Positions 1-9,119 of a stretch of DNA of 64,000 nucleotides are shown piece after piece. The DNA comes from Ectobacillus funiculus (GTDB lineage: Bacteria > Bacillota > Bacilli > Bacillales > Bacillaceae_G), in assembly GCF_004138295.1 (NCBI RefSeq), contig NZ_SCFM01000007.1, forward strand, positions 234,372 to 298,371. The letters run 5' to 3'. The notes beneath the pieces are model-generated. The model saw nothing but the letters and a program-made list of their open reading frames with translations, was not told where the DNA came from and ran no database searches. The position numbers were made by a program, and so were the translations under genes. How positions within the stretch are numbered: position 1 is the stretch's first letter; every line of letters starts with the position of its first letter.

Positions 1-1
1 A

Positions 2-721
2 ACACAAGCAAAAGCATTTCTCATAAAAGAAAAATATCCGACCATTAGAGTAGGGGAAACGGTAGAGGATGTAATTGAACAATCCGATATCATTTTCATT
101 TGTGCAAGACCTCTTGAAATATATCCCATTTTAAAGGAGGCGGCTTCTTCCTTTACAAAGGATAAATGTCTTGTCTCCATTACAAGTCCCATTAGTACAG
201 AGCAATTAGAATCCCTTGTCGACTGTCACGTGGCTCGCGTCATTCCAAGCATTACAAACCGGGCATTATCCGGCGTTTCACTTTGTACGTTCGGAGAACG
301 ATGCTCAAAGAAATGGAAGGATACCATCATCACCCTGTTCTCAGGTATCTCTGCTCCCACAATCATTGACGAGGATATTACACGCGTAGCCTCAGACATT
401 GTCAGCTGCGGTCCAGCCTTTTTTAGCTATTTATTACAGAGGTTTGTCGATGCGGCAGTACAGGAAACAAACATTACGCAAGAGAAGGCAACTCTATTAG
501 CTAGCGGGATGTTAATTGGGATGGGGAAGCTGCTCGAAAAGGAAATTTTCACACTCCCGACATTACAAAAGAAGGTTTGTGTTAAGGGCGGTATTACTGG
601 AGAGGGAATTAAAGTGCTGGAGGAGGAACTAGGAGAAGTATTTGAGCATGTGTTTCAGCGCACCCATACGAAGTTCAAAGAGGATATAGAAATGGTAAGT
701 GAGCAATTTGAGGACTGCTAA
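2..721 (+). CDS. comER: ComER-like protein, 3' part (pyrroline-5-carboxylate reductase family)
   Basis: The frame is open from base 2 to the stop at 719-721, so this is the C-terminal 239 codons of a gene that begins outside the window. The visible part reads SDIIFICARPLE, VSITSPIS and RVIPSITNRALSGVSL, then CGPAFFSYLLQRFVDAA, which matches the dimerisation region of the P5C reductase fold. A divergent position next to the yqeG-yqeM operon is the standard place of comER in Bacillus. ComER resembles ProC and has been linked to competence and sporulation; a catalytic role is unproven. A GTG at 230 is internal and should not be taken as the start. Confidence in the family is high, in the exact role moderate. 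Confidence 0.85.
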   Translation, partial: TQAKAFLIKEKYPTIRVGETVEDVIEQSDIIFICARPLEIYPILKEAASSFTKDKCLVSITSPISTEQLESLVDCHVARVIPSITNRALSGVSLCTFGERCSKKWKDTIITLFSGISAPTIIDEDITRVASDIVSCGPAFFSYLLQRFVDAAVQETNITQEKATLLASGMLIGMGKLLEKEIFTLPTLQKKVCVKGGITGEGIKVLEEELGEVFEHVFQRTHTKFKEDIEMVSEQFEDC

Positions 722-788
722 TTATATGTACGACAAACCTGTCGCATTTCCTTCTACAAAATTTAAAAAAGACGAAAAATTTAATTCA

Positions 789-832
789 AAGGGTCGACTG
801 CATTCTCGTTACTGATGCACCGACCCTTTTTA
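789..832. terminator. Bidirectional terminator between comER and the yqe operon
   Basis: The arms GGGTCG-(AC)-TGCAT and ATGCA-(C)-CGACCC form an interrupted stem followed by a T run on the plus strand. It separates the convergent comER and yqeM genes and could serve both. Confidence 0.75.
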
Positions 833-855
833 CTAACCATGAAATGTGCCTATTG

Positions 856-1608
856 CTACGCACGTTTTTTTTGCGCTGTAAAGAAGACGCGCTCAGTTGT
901 ATCAGTAACCGATCCTTTAACTTCAAAGTCTCCCGTGATGCCTATCAGCTGAAATCCAGCTTCCTCCAGCCAATGCTGCAGCTGCTCTAGCTCGTATGTA
1001 CGCTGCATATGAAACTCCTCAAAACGCCGATAGATATCCCCATCATCCTTTACGAAAAAGGTAAGCTCGTGCTCCACACTGTTTGGTTTTTCACCCTCAA
1101 AACAATGCCAAATAAGTGCGACATCCTCTTCATTAATGGTATACGTTTCATTTAGAAAAATATGGTGCATTTTATAGAGAGAATGAACATCAAATAAAAA
1201 CAAACCATTTTCCTTTACATGACGGTATACGCGAGAGAACGTTTCTTTCACGTCCTCTTCTTCTGTTATATAATTTAAGGAGTCACAAAAGATCGTCACA
1301 ATGTCAAACGTCTGCGGAAGCTCCAGTTCTCTCATATCCTGCTGATAGAGCGAAAGGCTTACTTCTGCTGCAGCCAGCTTTTGCTGTGCGATTGTGAGCA
1401 TATCATCCGATAAATCCACACCCGTTACTTGATAGCCAGCCTTGGCAAGCGGCAATGCAATATTGCCCGTGCCGCAAGCAAGATCCAACAAGGAAGTACC
1501 GGATACTCCTGCTTCTCTCCGCCTCGCGTCGACAAATGCAACCCACTTGTCATAAGGCATATCGCTCATCAGTTCGTCGTACAGCAGAGCAAATTGTCCA
1601 TAGCTCAT
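856..1608 (-). CDS. yqeM: YqeM, class I SAM-dependent methyltransferase
   Basis: This is a 250-residue methyltransferase. The SAM-binding motif I reads LLDLACGTGNIALPLAKAG (about residues 40-58) and is followed by the acidic GVDLSDDML. The start is placed at the ATG giving MSYGQFALLYDELM, because it overlaps the rsfS stop as ATGA; a longer frame to 1653 has no support. It is the last gene of the yqeG-to-yqeM operon and ends at the terminator before comER. The substrate is unknown. Family assignment is secure; a specific function is not. Confidence 0.9.
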   Translation of the reverse strand: MSYGQFALLYDELMSDMPYDKWVAFVDARRREAGVSGTSLLDLACGTGNIALPLAKAGYQVTGVDLSDDMLTIAQQKLAAAEVSLSLYQQDMRELELPQTFDIVTIFCDSLNYITEEEDVKETFSRVYRHVKENGLFLFDVHSLYKMHHIFLNETYTINEEDVALIWHCFEGEKPNSVEHELTFFVKDDGDIYRRFEEFHMQRTYELEQLQHWLEEAGFQLIGITGDFEVKGSVTDTTERVFFTAQKKRA

Positions 1609-1961
1609 TGACTCAACGCTTCCGTTATATCCTCGCGCGGAACATCGCCCCAAAGTCTTTCTAAATTGTAATAGCTTCGTTCTTCCTTATGAAACACGTG
1701 TGCGATGACATCACCTAAATCAACAAGAATCCACTTTGCTTCATCAAATCCTTCAATACGCTTTACATGAAATCCATGTTCATGCGCTTTTTCCTTCATT
1801 TCGCGAGCAATTGCTTGTACTTGCTTGTCAGAGTTACCATGGCAGATTAAGAAATAATCCGCAACCGGCGAGACGCCTTGCATATTTAAAACAATAATGT
1901 CCTCTGCTTTTTTATCATCAGCTGCTCTAGCTGTTACTGTCAATAGTTGTTGTTCATTCAT
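1605..1961 (-). CDS. rsfS: Ribosomal silencing factor RsfS
   Basis: This 118-residue protein belongs to the RsfS/Iojap family, which binds L14 on the large ribosomal subunit and blocks subunit joining when nutrients are short. Recognisable stretches are DDKKAEDIIVLNMQGVS, ADYFLICHGNSDKQVQAIA and WILVDLGDVIAHVF, followed by YYNLERLWGDV near the C-terminus. The length is normal. It overlaps yqeK by four bases upstream and yqeM by four bases downstream (ATGA junctions), so the three are probably translationally coupled. Confidence 0.95.
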   Translation of the reverse strand: MNEQQLLTVTARAADDKKAEDIIVLNMQGVSPVADYFLICHGNSDKQVQAIAREMKEKAHEHGFHVKRIEGFDEAKWILVDLGDVIAHVFHKEERSYYNLERLWGDVPREDITEALSQ

Positions 1962-2527
1962 TCAACTTGTTCCTCCTTGAGCAATGCATTATACGTGTAG
2001 AACGTGAGCGGATAAATCGTTTGGTCTTTCTTCATTAGAAACCCAATCGTATTCTTTACCGCCTGCAGGAGTGCCGCCCGCAAATTTGTGCGAGCCAACA
2101 CTCTCACGTCCTCAACCCCGGAAAATTTCCGGCCTGGCTCGATATAATCAGCCACGTAAATAATAGTATCTAGCAGCGTCATATTCTCGTGTCCGCTTGT
2201 ATGATACGTAATAGCCTGTAAAATTTCATAGTCAGTTATGCCGACTTCTTTTTCCACCAGATAGGCACCGACAGGAGCATGCCATAATTCCTTATTATGC
2301 TCCAATAAATCTTGCGGCATATTCTGTTCCTTGATAATTTGTTCCATTTCCGCAATCGGCCTGCACTTTGCGTAATCATGAAAAATGGCAGCCAATTCCG
2401 CCTTTTTCACATCAGCCCCATATATTTCGGCAAGCTCAATGGCCGTTTCCATTACACCGATTGTATGAATGTAGCGCTTTTCATGCATTTGCTTGCGGAC
2501 GATTTCCAACGCTTGCTGCCGCTCCAT
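1958..2527 (-). CDS. yqeK: YqeK, HD-domain diadenosine tetraphosphate hydrolase
   Basis: This 189-residue HD-superfamily protein has the metal-binding pattern [28 protein letters not shown] and [13 protein letters not shown], then VADYIEPGR. The YqeK family cleaves Ap4A symmetrically to two ADP using a di-iron centre. The start at 2527 ([10 protein letters not shown]) is chosen because GAGAGGA lies about nine bases upstream; an in-frame ATG at 2536 and TTG at 2545 have poor spacing. The 5' end overlaps the end of nadD by 47 bases. Confidence 0.92.
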   Translation of the reverse strand: MERQQALEIVRKQMHEKRYIHTIGVMETAIELAEIYGADVKKAELAAIFHDYAKCRPIAEMEQIIKEQNMPQDLLEHNKELWHAPVGAYLVEKEVGITDYEILQAITYHTSGHENMTLLDTIIYVADYIEPGRKFSGVEDVRVLARTNLRAALLQAVKNTIGFLMKKDQTIYPLTFYTYNALLKEEQVE

Positions 2528-3086
2528 ATACCCCATTCCTCTCAATATAATCCTGAACCTTTTCCGGAAGCAAATAACGAGTTGTTCTCCCCTTCATAAA
2601 TCGTTCGCGGATTAACGAAGAGGACACGGAAAATTCCGGTATTTCCAGTGTAACTATATCATATGGAGACGACAATGTGTATCCAGGGCGCGTCACTCCG
2701 ACGAAGGTGGCGAGCGCAAGCAGCCCTTCAACCCGATACCATTTCGGCAAATATTCCACCATATCGCCGCCAATGATAAAGTAAAAGCTAGTATCTGGAT
2801 GTGCTTCCTTAAGCTCTAGCATTGTATCGTATGTGTAAGAAGGTCCTTGACGCTCTAATTCGACAAGACAAAGGGAGAAATACGGCTCCCCTTCAATCGC
2901 AAGCTTCAGCATCTCAACCCGATCATGTGTGCTTGTCACATGCTTCTCCAGCTTATGCGGCGGGGAAGCATTCGGCATAAACCACACTTCATCCAACCGC
3001 AAAGCATCGTACACCTCGTTAGCTATCAACAAATGCCCATTATGCGGCGGATCGAACGTACCGCCAATTATACCAATTCTCTTCAT
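2481..3086 (-). CDS. nadD: Nicotinate-nucleotide adenylyltransferase
   Basis: NadD transfers AMP from ATP to nicotinate mononucleotide, the adenylation step of NAD synthesis. The nucleotidyltransferase motif [11 protein letters not shown] is at residues 9-19 and the second motif reads [11 protein letters not shown]. The protein has 201 residues, about a dozen more than is usual. The extra C-terminal residues ([13 protein letters not shown]) come from the region that overlaps yqeK, so read-through of an ancestral stop is likely. It overlaps yhbY by four bases. Confidence 0.95.
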   Translation of the reverse strand: MKRIGIIGGTFDPPHNGHLLIANEVYDALRLDEVWFMPNASPPHKLEKHVTSTHDRVEMLKLAIEGEPYFSLCLVELERQGPSYTYDTMLELKEAHPDTSFYFIIGGDMVEYLPKWYRVEGLLALATFVGVTRPGYTLSSPYDIVTLEIPEFSVSSSLIRERFMKGRTTRYLLPEKVQDYIERNGVYGAAASVGNRPQANA

Positions 3087-3373
3087 GGCAGAACGATTTG
3101 TTTATGATCCTGCGATTCTTTATATAACACAATCGTACTTCCAATTACCTGCACCAGTTCCGCTCCCGCGCCGCTAGACAATTCCTCCGCAACCTCGTGA
3201 CGATCTTCCTCGCAGTTTTGCAACACACTTACCTTAATTAACTCTCGTGTTTCAATTGCCTCTTGAATATGCTTAATCAAATGCTCGTTCACGCCGCCTT
3301 TACCGACTTGGAAAATCGGTGTGAGATGGTGCGCCTGCGAGCGCAAATACCGTTTTTGTTTTCCTGTTAACAT
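3083..3373 (-). CDS. yhbY: YhbY/YqeI family ribosome-associated RNA-binding protein
   Basis: This is a 96-residue CRM-domain protein reading [19 protein letters not shown], then FQVGKGGVN, the GxxG-type loop of the CRM fold. Family members bind pre-50S ribosomal particles. The ATG at 3373 is used because the family starts at MLTGKQ; five further in-frame codons upstream run into the aroE stop region. It lies five bases after aroE and overlaps nadD by four bases. Confidence 0.93.
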   Translation of the reverse strand: MLTGKQKRYLRSQAHHLTPIFQVGKGGVNEHLIKHIQEAIETRELIKVSVLQNCEEDRHEVAEELSSGAGAELVQVIGSTIVLYKESQDHKQIVLP

Positions 3374-3377
3374 AAAT

Positions 3378-4211
3378 TTATCCTCCAAGCTTTGTTATGA
3401 CAATTTGTTTCATCCGCTCTACATCCGGCCATTGACTTGTCCACATTTCAAACGCCATCGCGCCTTGATATACAAACATATCAATGCCGTTTTGAATCAC
3501 TGCTCCATGCTGCTGCGCAGCTTGAAGCAACGCTGTTTGGCGTGGATTATAGATAATATCTGAAACGATCGCGCCTTCTTTTAGCTGTTGCAGCTGTAAA
3601 GGAGTATCCTGTACATGCGGATACATCCCGAGAGTTGTCGTTTGAATAATAATATCATATTCATGATGACGTTCTTGCGCCTGCTGCATTGTAAGCGCCT
3701 CGGCTTGTATGCTGTAGCGGCACGACCCGATGAGCTCTGCAGCTTTTTCAAGCGTCCGATTCGCAATATCAACAGCTGCAACGCCCATTGATGCAAGCGT
3801 GAAAAAAATGGCACGGCTTGCTCCTCCCGCTCCGATAATTAAAATACGCTTTTGATGGAGCGGCTCCTTACTTATAGACTGCAACGAACGAACATACCCT
3901 ATTCCGTCCGTATTATAGCCTATTAGCTTTCCATCGCGATTCACAACCGTGTTCACCGCACCAATTTGCCGCGCTAACTCATCAATTTCATCTAAATATT
4001 GCATAATATTCACTTTATGAGGAGTTGTCACATTGAAACCTGACAGCCCAATGGCTTTAAAGCCCTTCACTGCATCCCCAAGCTTTTCCTCCTCAATCGC
4101 AAACGCATGATAATGCGCATCAATTCCTAAAGCAGCAAATGCATCATTGTGCATATGCGGTGATAAAGAATGCCCAATTGGATTGCCAATTACACCGTAT
4201 AGCTGTTTCAT
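3378..4211 (-). CDS. aroE: Shikimate dehydrogenase
   Basis: AroE reduces 3-dehydroshikimate to shikimate with NADPH in aromatic amino-acid synthesis. The 277-residue protein has the substrate-binding [14 protein letters not shown] at 9-22, the catalytic lysine in NVTTPHKV, and the nucleotide-binding [11 protein letters not shown] near residue 127. Length and domain order are normal. It sits within the yqe operon, 63 bases after yqeH and 5 before yhbY. Confidence 0.96.
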   Translation of the reverse strand: MKQLYGVIGNPIGHSLSPHMHNDAFAALGIDAHYHAFAIEEEKLGDAVKGFKAIGLSGFNVTTPHKVNIMQYLDEIDELARQIGAVNTVVNRDGKLIGYNTDGIGYVRSLQSISKEPLHQKRILIIGAGGASRAIFFTLASMGVAAVDIANRTLEKAAELIGSCRYSIQAEALTMQQAQERHHEYDIIIQTTTLGMYPHVQDTPLQLQQLKEGAIVSDIIYNPRQTALLQAAQQHGAVIQNGIDMFVYQGAMAFEMWTSQWPDVERMKQIVITKLGG

Positions 4212-4274
4212 ATTCTTCTCTCCATTTGCCTATTTGTATTTTTTGCAAGAAGATCATCAGAATTCTAACAGGTA

Positions 4275-5381
4275 TTAAATCAAAGACCTCCGCAGTGAAG
4301 CACCCACACCTTTTGGCACATGTACAACAACCTTCGCGCCCGGTTCATTTACTGTCACCCAGCCTAATCCAGAGAATACAATATCCGTTTTTCTTTCATG
4401 AATTGTAAATTCATGCTTTACAAGCTCCGGAAACTCCTTCAATTCTTCTCCTGATGGAGGTGTTAGCAGTTCTCCAAGATGATTTTCATATAGATCGTTC
4501 GCTTTTTCCAGCTTCGTACGATGGATTTTTAGATGATTGGACATATAACAAACGAAAGAACGTCTGCCGCCGCTCACATAATCCAGACGCGCTAATCCGC
4601 CAAAAAAGAGCGTTTGCTGCTCATTCAATTGAAACACCATCGCCTTTACTTCCTTCGTTGGTGTAATCACCTTTAAGCTTTTCTTATCTACAAAATGGGC
4701 CATTTGATGATGGTTAATAATTCCCGGTGTATCATACATGGAGGATTCATCATCTAGCGGAATATCAATTAAATCGAGCGTTGTTCCTGGAAAATGCGAT
4801 GTTGTAATCACGTTCTCTGTTTCATCACTAAACTGCTTGATCATACGGTTAATGAACGTTGATTTCCCAACATTCGTGCAGCCGACAACATAGACATCTC
4901 TTCCCTCGCGATAATGCTCAATTGCACCCGCCAATTCCTCAATACCGTTTCCCTTCGCGGCGCTAATTAAAAATACATCCTCAGGCTTGAGTCCAAGCTG
5001 CTTAGCACTATACTTCATCCAATGAATTACTTTTTCCGCCTTCACAGATTTCGGGATGAGATCCGCTTTGTTTCCAACAAGCAGCACTTTATTGCCCCCC
5101 ACAAAACGATGCAAACCCGGCAGCCAGCTTCCGTTAAAATCAAAAATATCTACAATCTTTACAACAAGCGCATCCGTCTGACCAATACCATTCAAAATGC
5201 GAAGAAAATCATCATCTGTTAAGGATACATCTTGAATGTCGTTATAATGCTTTAGACGAAAACAACGCTGACATATAAGCGGCTCCTTCTCTAAAGCCGA
5301 TGGCGGCGCATAGCCGATCCCTTGTTTATCCTCCGTTTGAACTAAAACGCCGCACCCGATACATTTCATTGCTTCTGTCAA
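4275..5381 (-). CDS. yqeH: YqeH, circularly permuted ribosome-assembly GTPase
   Basis: YqeH is needed for 30S subunit maturation. The 368-residue protein opens with a treble-clef zinc finger (CIGCG at 7-11, CQRC near 37). The GTPase motifs follow in permuted order: VGNKADL (G4), SAAKG (G5), then GCTNVGKST (P-loop, G1) and DTPG (G3). A C-terminal domain of about 120 residues completes it. It starts four bases after yqeG. Confidence 0.95.
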   Translation of the reverse strand: MTEAMKCIGCGVLVQTEDKQGIGYAPPSALEKEPLICQRCFRLKHYNDIQDVSLTDDDFLRILNGIGQTDALVVKIVDIFDFNGSWLPGLHRFVGGNKVLLVGNKADLIPKSVKAEKVIHWMKYSAKQLGLKPEDVFLISAAKGNGIEELAGAIEHYREGRDVYVVGCTNVGKSTFINRMIKQFSDETENVITTSHFPGTTLDLIDIPLDDESSMYDTPGIINHHQMAHFVDKKSLKVITPTKEVKAMVFQLNEQQTLFFGGLARLDYVSGGRRSFVCYMSNHLKIHRTKLEKANDLYENHLGELLTPPSGEELKEFPELVKHEFTIHERKTDIVFSGLGWVTVNEPGAKVVVHVPKGVGASLRRSLI

Positions 5382-5384
5382 TCG

Positions 5385-5900
5385 TTATTCCTCCCATTGA
5401 ATTAAACCTTTTTGTCTTAAATTCCGCATAATCTGCCGCTCAACCTTCCGATTAAACCGCGTCACGAAGCCATCTGTCTGCGCCACAGGCACAACAAGAA
5501 TCGTATATAAACCGAGACGGTTGCCTCCAAGTACATCTGTAAGCAGCTGATCCCCGATTACAACAACATCCGACGCCTGAAGCTCCATCGTAGCTAATGC
5601 CTGTTTAAAGGCGCGGTTCATTGGCTTACGAGCGCTATGAATAAATGGAATGAGCAACGGGTCAGCGAAATCTTTTACTCGTTGTTCATTATTATTAGAT
5701 ACAACCGTAACCTTAATGCCGTTCTCCTTCATACTTTCGAGCCATCGTTCCAACTCTGGCGTAGCATTCGGTCTATCCCATTCGATAAGCGTATTATCAA
5801 GATCCGTAATGATGCCCTTTATACCGCGTTCTTTCAATGAATAGGGCGAAATTTCATATACATTCTTCACATATTCGCTCGGCAAAAATAATTTAAGCAT
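5385..5900 (-). CDS. yqeG: YqeG, HAD-superfamily phosphatase
   Basis: This 171-residue HAD IIIA phosphatase carries the nucleophile motif TDLDNTLIEWD (about 32-42), motif II TVVSNNN, and GDQLLTDVLGGN with the acidic motif III/IV residues. Homologues act as phosphatidylglycerophosphate phosphatases in some organisms; in Bacillus the substrate is not settled. It is the first gene of the minus-strand operon, transcribed away from sda. Confidence 0.9.
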   Translation of the reverse strand: MLKLFLPSEYVKNVYEISPYSLKERGIKGIITDLDNTLIEWDRPNATPELERWLESMKENGIKVTVVSNNNEQRVKDFADPLLIPFIHSARKPMNRAFKQALATMELQASDVVVIGDQLLTDVLGGNRLGLYTILVVPVAQTDGFVTRFNRKVERQIMRNLRQKGLIQWEE

Positions 5901-5965
5901 ACTTTCATCTCTTTCAAAGGAATTTTATGTAAAAATTTTTCGACAGCATTTTTCGCAAATCTCTC

Positions 5966-6065
5966 TGTGGATAAATATATACACAGTTTCCACTCAAACG
6001 CTTTCTTTCAATTCTAACATTACACACAATTTTTGCACAGATTGCCCACACCAAGGTGTGGATAA
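5966..6065. promoter_or_regulatory. Cluster of DnaA boxes upstream of sda
   Basis: Two perfect DnaA boxes (TTATCCACA read on the minus strand) lie at 5966-5974 and 6057-6065. Three sites with one mismatch to TTATNCACA lie at 5977-5985, 6020-6028 and 6031-6039. In B. subtilis sda is transcriptionally controlled by DnaA through boxes in the same place, so the control is very likely conserved here. Confidence 0.82.
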
Positions 6066-6162
6066 CCGAGGCGTTGTGACACTGGAATATTTTTGATACA
6101 GTATACTCAACAAAACGATACAGACAGCTTCTCTATCATTTCTTAGGAGGTGGCATGGAACT

Positions 6163-6309
6163 ATGGAAAAATTATCAGATGAATTGCTTGCTGAATCTTA
6201 TTATAAAGCAAAAGAGCTGAAATTAAATCCTGAGTTCATCCTGCTGATTAAACAAGAAATTATTCGCCGTTCCTTAGAGGACAAGCTTGATCAAAAGCGT
6301 TCATCATAG
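6163..6309 (+). CDS. sda: Sda, sporulation histidine-kinase inhibitor
   Basis: This is a 48-residue protein that begins [19 protein letters not shown] and ends [14 protein letters not shown], matching the Sda helical hairpin. Sda binds the KinA/KinB dimerisation domain and blocks phosphotransfer to Spo0F, holding back sporulation while replication is disturbed. The ribosome binding site AGGAGG at 6145-6150 precedes the ATG; an upstream ATG at 6155 is in another frame. DnaA boxes lie just upstream and yqeG is divergent, as in B. subtilis. A deleted copy of the dispersed repeat begins two bases after the stop. Confidence 0.93.
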   Translation: MEKLSDELLAESYYKAKELKLNPEFILLIKQEIIRRSLEDKLDQKRSS

Positions 6310-6310
6310 A

Positions 6311-6369
6311 TAAAGAAAACTCGTCGAATGGTCTCTCGGCTAGAAATTTATACTTTCTTAAAGTGTAAG
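6311..6369 (+). repeat. Dispersed structured repeat, copy 1 (internal deletion)
   Basis: The 5' end (TAAAGAAAACTCG) is joined directly to the 3' part (TCGAATGGTCTCTCGGC, then TAGAAATTTATACTTTC and TTAAAGTGTAAG). About 75 bases of the full element are missing between them. Confidence 0.75.
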
Positions 6370-6456
6370 AAAAGCGGACAAGGCCCACCATTGCTCCCGT
6401 AGTAACGCAACTGGCAAACGCCTAAAAAACTTTCTACTCTCATAAAGAAAACCGAA

Positions 6457-6490
6457 AAAGAGCCATCTAAAAAGAAGGCTCTTCTCTTTC
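6457..6490. terminator. Terminator between sda and psd
   Basis: AAAGAGCC and GGCTCTT pair across a short A-rich loop and are followed by TCTCTTT. It lies between the convergent sda and psd genes. Confidence 0.65.
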
Positions 6491-6509
6491 TAACACAAAA
6501 TCGGCATCT

Positions 6510-7295
6510 TTACAACCTTTTCTGCACTGCCAGCCGTTGTCCTACCCGGATTTGCTGTCCCCGTTGCAAAGCTGGATTCACTTCCACCATGTTGCGTTCG
6601 AATAAAAGGACAACGGTTGAGCCAAATGTGAAGTAAGCCATTTCTTCTCCTTTTTGCAAAGCATCATTTCTATGCAGTAATTCGATGCTGTTCACGAACA
6701 TCGCACCAACCTTGACGATAGCAACTTGCTTCCCTTCACTCGCAACCTCTGTGACTACCCGATAATTTTTTGAGAGCGGCTCCCTTCCGTACGCAAGGCC
6801 AAGCCTGTTAACCGGATAGGATTTTCTCCCCAGCTCAAACCTCCTTAGCACAACGCCGCTAATCGGACTATGAATCCGGTGATAGTGACTCGGGCTTAAA
6901 TATAGTACGATATATGTACCGCCTCGATATACAGAAGCCGCTGCCTCGCTGCCCAGCATGTCGCTAAGGGAATAACGCTTGCCTTTTACAACAAAGTCAG
7001 TTGATTCTTCAATTGGACCATAAGCCTCGAACACTCCATCAACCGGACTGCTAATCACCGACGGATCGGGATCAACAGGACGCACGCTCTCCTTTAGCTT
7101 TCTTGTAAACAGCTCATGCAGCGTGCGGTAGTCCTTTAATTCTTTTTCCATCTCACCATGTTGTATTTGGAATACTCTTGCATATGATGGTATTATCATG
7201 GCGCTTAGGCGGGACTGTGCAAACTTGCGTAGCAAATAGGATGTGATTCGCCCGTTTGTTAATTCAATCAAAAATCGATACAATGTACGCCGCAA
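6510..7295 (-). CDS. psd: Phosphatidylserine decarboxylase proenzyme
   Basis: Psd converts phosphatidylserine to phosphatidylethanolamine at the membrane. The 261-residue proenzyme contains [25 protein letters not shown] (conserved His) and the self-cleavage site [12 protein letters not shown] near residue 228, whose Ser becomes the pyruvoyl group. The length is normal for the Bacillus enzyme. It is divergent from pssA, which makes its substrate, so the pair forms a complete two-step pathway. Confidence 0.95.
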   Translation of the reverse strand: MRRTLYRFLIELTNGRITSYLLRKFAQSRLSAMIIPSYARVFQIQHGEMEKELKDYRTLHELFTRKLKESVRPVDPDPSVISSPVDGVFEAYGPIEESTDFVVKGKRYSLSDMLGSEAAASVYRGGTYIVLYLSPSHYHRIHSPISGVVLRRFELGRKSYPVNRLGLAYGREPLSKNYRVVTEVASEGKQVAIVKVGAMFVNSIELLHRNDALQKGEEMAYFTFGSTVVLLFERNMVEVNPALQRGQQIRVGQRLAVQKRL

Positions 7296-7400
7296 ATATG
7301 AAACCTCCCAAAATTTGTCTTTACGAATACGTGTTTCTTCTTTACAATATTGCTATTATATTCTAAAATCTATTCTCAATCTATAAGGAGTGAACAGCCT

Positions 7401-7940
7401 TTGTTTTTTCTAGAAAATCTAGATGCTACACTTAAGAAGCTCAAATCCCAGACCGCCAATATCTTCACTTTGCTTAACTTATCATTAGGAAGCGCTTCCA
7501 TATTATTTACCGTCCGAAACGAACTGAATCTTGCTCTTATTTTTATTTTTTTGGCTGCTTTGTCAGATCGTTTTGATGGAATGATCGCTCGTAAATTAGG
7601 CATTGAATCAGAGCTTGGTAAGCAGCTCGATTCGCTGTGTGACCTCGTTTCCTTCGGTGTGGCCCCCGCCCTCTTGCTATATCAAGGAGCACTGCACGAA
7701 TATAGTGCACCAGCTGTATTTTTCACTACATTATACATAGCATCCGGCGCCTTTCGCCTCGCGCGCTTTAATGTATCCGAATCAAATGGCTATTTTCAAG
7801 GAGTTCCGATTACTGTAGCTGGCTGTCTCGTGACGCTCGGCTATTTCCTGATTGGCTTTGTACCAGGCTGGGCTCTCCTATCTTTGCTGCTGCTTCTTTC
7901 CTTTTTAATGGTGAGCAGCTTTACAGTTAAAAAGGTATAA
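7401..7940 (+). CDS. pssA: CDP-diacylglycerol-serine O-phosphatidyltransferase
   Basis: This is a 179-residue CDP-alcohol phosphatidyltransferase. The signature D-G-x2-A-R-x8-G-x3-D-x3-D is complete in DGMIARKLGIESELG followed by KQLDSLCD, and five or six hydrophobic helices follow. It makes phosphatidylserine from CDP-diacylglycerol and serine. The TTG at 7401 is taken as the start because AAGGAG lies ten bases upstream; the frame extends to 7350 without a ribosome binding site. A decayed copy of the dispersed repeat begins at the stop codon. Confidence 0.9.
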   Translation: MFFLENLDATLKKLKSQTANIFTLLNLSLGSASILFTVRNELNLALIFIFLAALSDRFDGMIARKLGIESELGKQLDSLCDLVSFGVAPALLLYQGALHEYSAPAVFFTTLYIASGAFRLARFNVSESNGYFQGVPITVAGCLVTLGYFLIGFVPGWALLSLLLLLSFLMVSSFTVKKV

Positions 7941-8066
7941 GGATTGGCGATCCCTGCCCTTGAGCGAAGACAGCGGCGTAGTTACGCTTATATTATTTTC
8001 CTGAAATTTCCTTCTGTATCGAATTGTCTTCCGGCTAGAAATTTATCTTTTCTGAAAGAGTAAAAA
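7941..8066 (+). repeat. Dispersed structured repeat, copy 2 (decayed)
   Basis: It starts at GGATTGGCGA directly after the pssA stop, continues through CCCTTGAGCGAAGACAG, and ends TAGAAATTTATCTTTTC then TGAAAGAG. The outer stem is degenerate compared with other copies. Confidence 0.75.
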
Positions 8067-8104
8067 AGGCGCCCCCAACAAGCTCTGGGGAGCGCCTCTT
8101 TTTA
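8067..8104. terminator. Bidirectional terminator between pssA and sigK
   Basis: AGGCGCCCCC and GGGGAGCGCCT pair around CAACAAGCTCT and are followed by a T run on the plus strand and preceded by an A run. It serves the convergent pssA and sigK genes. Confidence 0.8.
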
Positions 8105-8815
8105 CTCTTTCGCCTTCTTTTCCTTCTCTGCCCTTACAAACTCATGAAACATCTTCATAAGCGCACGCTTTTCAATCCGTGATACATAGCTTCTTGAAAT
8201 ACCAAGTGCCTTGGCAATTTCCCGCTGCGTCTTCTCCTTCTCCATCCCAAGACCGAATCGGTTGACGACAACCTCTTTCTCACGCTCATCCAGCACATCA
8301 ATATACTCCCTAATTTTCTCAAGCTCCATACTAAGCTGAATCGTATCAATTACATCCTCAGACTCTGATTTCAAAATATCAATTAAAGAAATTTCATTTC
8401 CTTCTTTGTCCTGGCCAATTGGATCATGAAGAGATACATCCTTCTTTGTTTTCTTTAACGCACGCAGGTGCATCAGAATCTCATTTTCAATACACCGTGC
8501 CGCATACGTTGCCAGCTTCGTTCCTTTTCCTTGTGAAAAGCTTTCGATCGCTTTAATTAAACCAATCGTTCCAATCGAGATCAAATCTTCTGCATCTTCC
8601 CCAGTGTTTTCAAACTTCTTGACAATATGCGCCACCAGCCGAAGATTATGTTCTATTAGCAAATTCCGGGCATTTGCATCACCTTGCTCCATCAATTCCA
8701 AGTATCTTCTTTCGTCATCAGGCGAGAGCGGTTGCGGAAACGCATTGTTCTTGACATAGGAAACGAACAGCAAAAGTTCTTTCAGCATATAAGCAATCGC
8801 TGCTAATAACCCCAT
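8102..8815 (-). CDS. sigK: RNA polymerase sporulation sigma factor SigK precursor
   Basis: Sigma-K directs late mother-cell transcription in sporulation. The 237-residue protein begins [20 protein letters not shown], the hydrophobic pro-sequence that is removed on activation. Region 2 follows ([47 protein letters not shown]) and region 4 carries the helix-turn-helix ([20 protein letters not shown]). The ATG at 8815 has GGAGGTGAAGG in front of it; 36 extra in-frame codons upstream are not used. The gene is contiguous, with no skin-type insertion. Confidence 0.96.
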   Translation of the reverse strand: MGLLAAIAYMLKELLLFVSYVKNNAFPQPLSPDDERRYLELMEQGDANARNLLIEHNLRLVAHIVKKFENTGEDAEDLISIGTIGLIKAIESFSQGKGTKLATYAARCIENEILMHLRALKKTKKDVSLHDPIGQDKEGNEISLIDILKSESEDVIDTIQLSMELEKIREYIDVLDEREKEVVVNRFGLGMEKEKTQREIAKALGISRSYVSRIEKRALMKMFHEFVRAEKEKKAKE

Positions 8816-8936
8816 CCCTTCACCTCCGCGAAAATAGTGTTCGTTATTATATGTATGCGGGGATAAGGGTGTTTTTGTTTGTACTAGGGGGATTTTAAGG
8901 AACTTGGTTATACATTCGTCCATTCATCCTACCAAG

Positions 8937-8978
8937 CACTGAAAAGGCATACAGGTCGCCCTGCATGCCTTTTCAGTG
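8937..8978. terminator. Very stable hairpin between bdbC and sigK
   Basis: CACTGAAAAGGCAT-(A)-CAGG pairs with CCTG-(C)-ATGCCTTTTCAGTG across a TCGC tetraloop, an 18-bp stem with one mismatch. The T-rich 3' arm suggests a terminator for bdbDC, but no separate T run follows. Confidence 0.55.
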
Positions 8979-9119
8979 TAGGATTCTTCAAATGATAATA
9001 ACATCTCCTGACAGGTCACGATACTTGCATTCTCCAGGAAATAAGCTTGTCCATTGATCACTAACTCCAAGCGGACATAGACATCTCCAAGATGTTTTCA
9101 ACTCCTGATTTTTTTCCTT

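Noticed and set aside
8927..9090. Minus-strand open frame (DVYVRLELVINGQAYF...)
   Set aside because: About 55 codons without a start codon, running through the bdbC-sigK hairpin; too weak to call.
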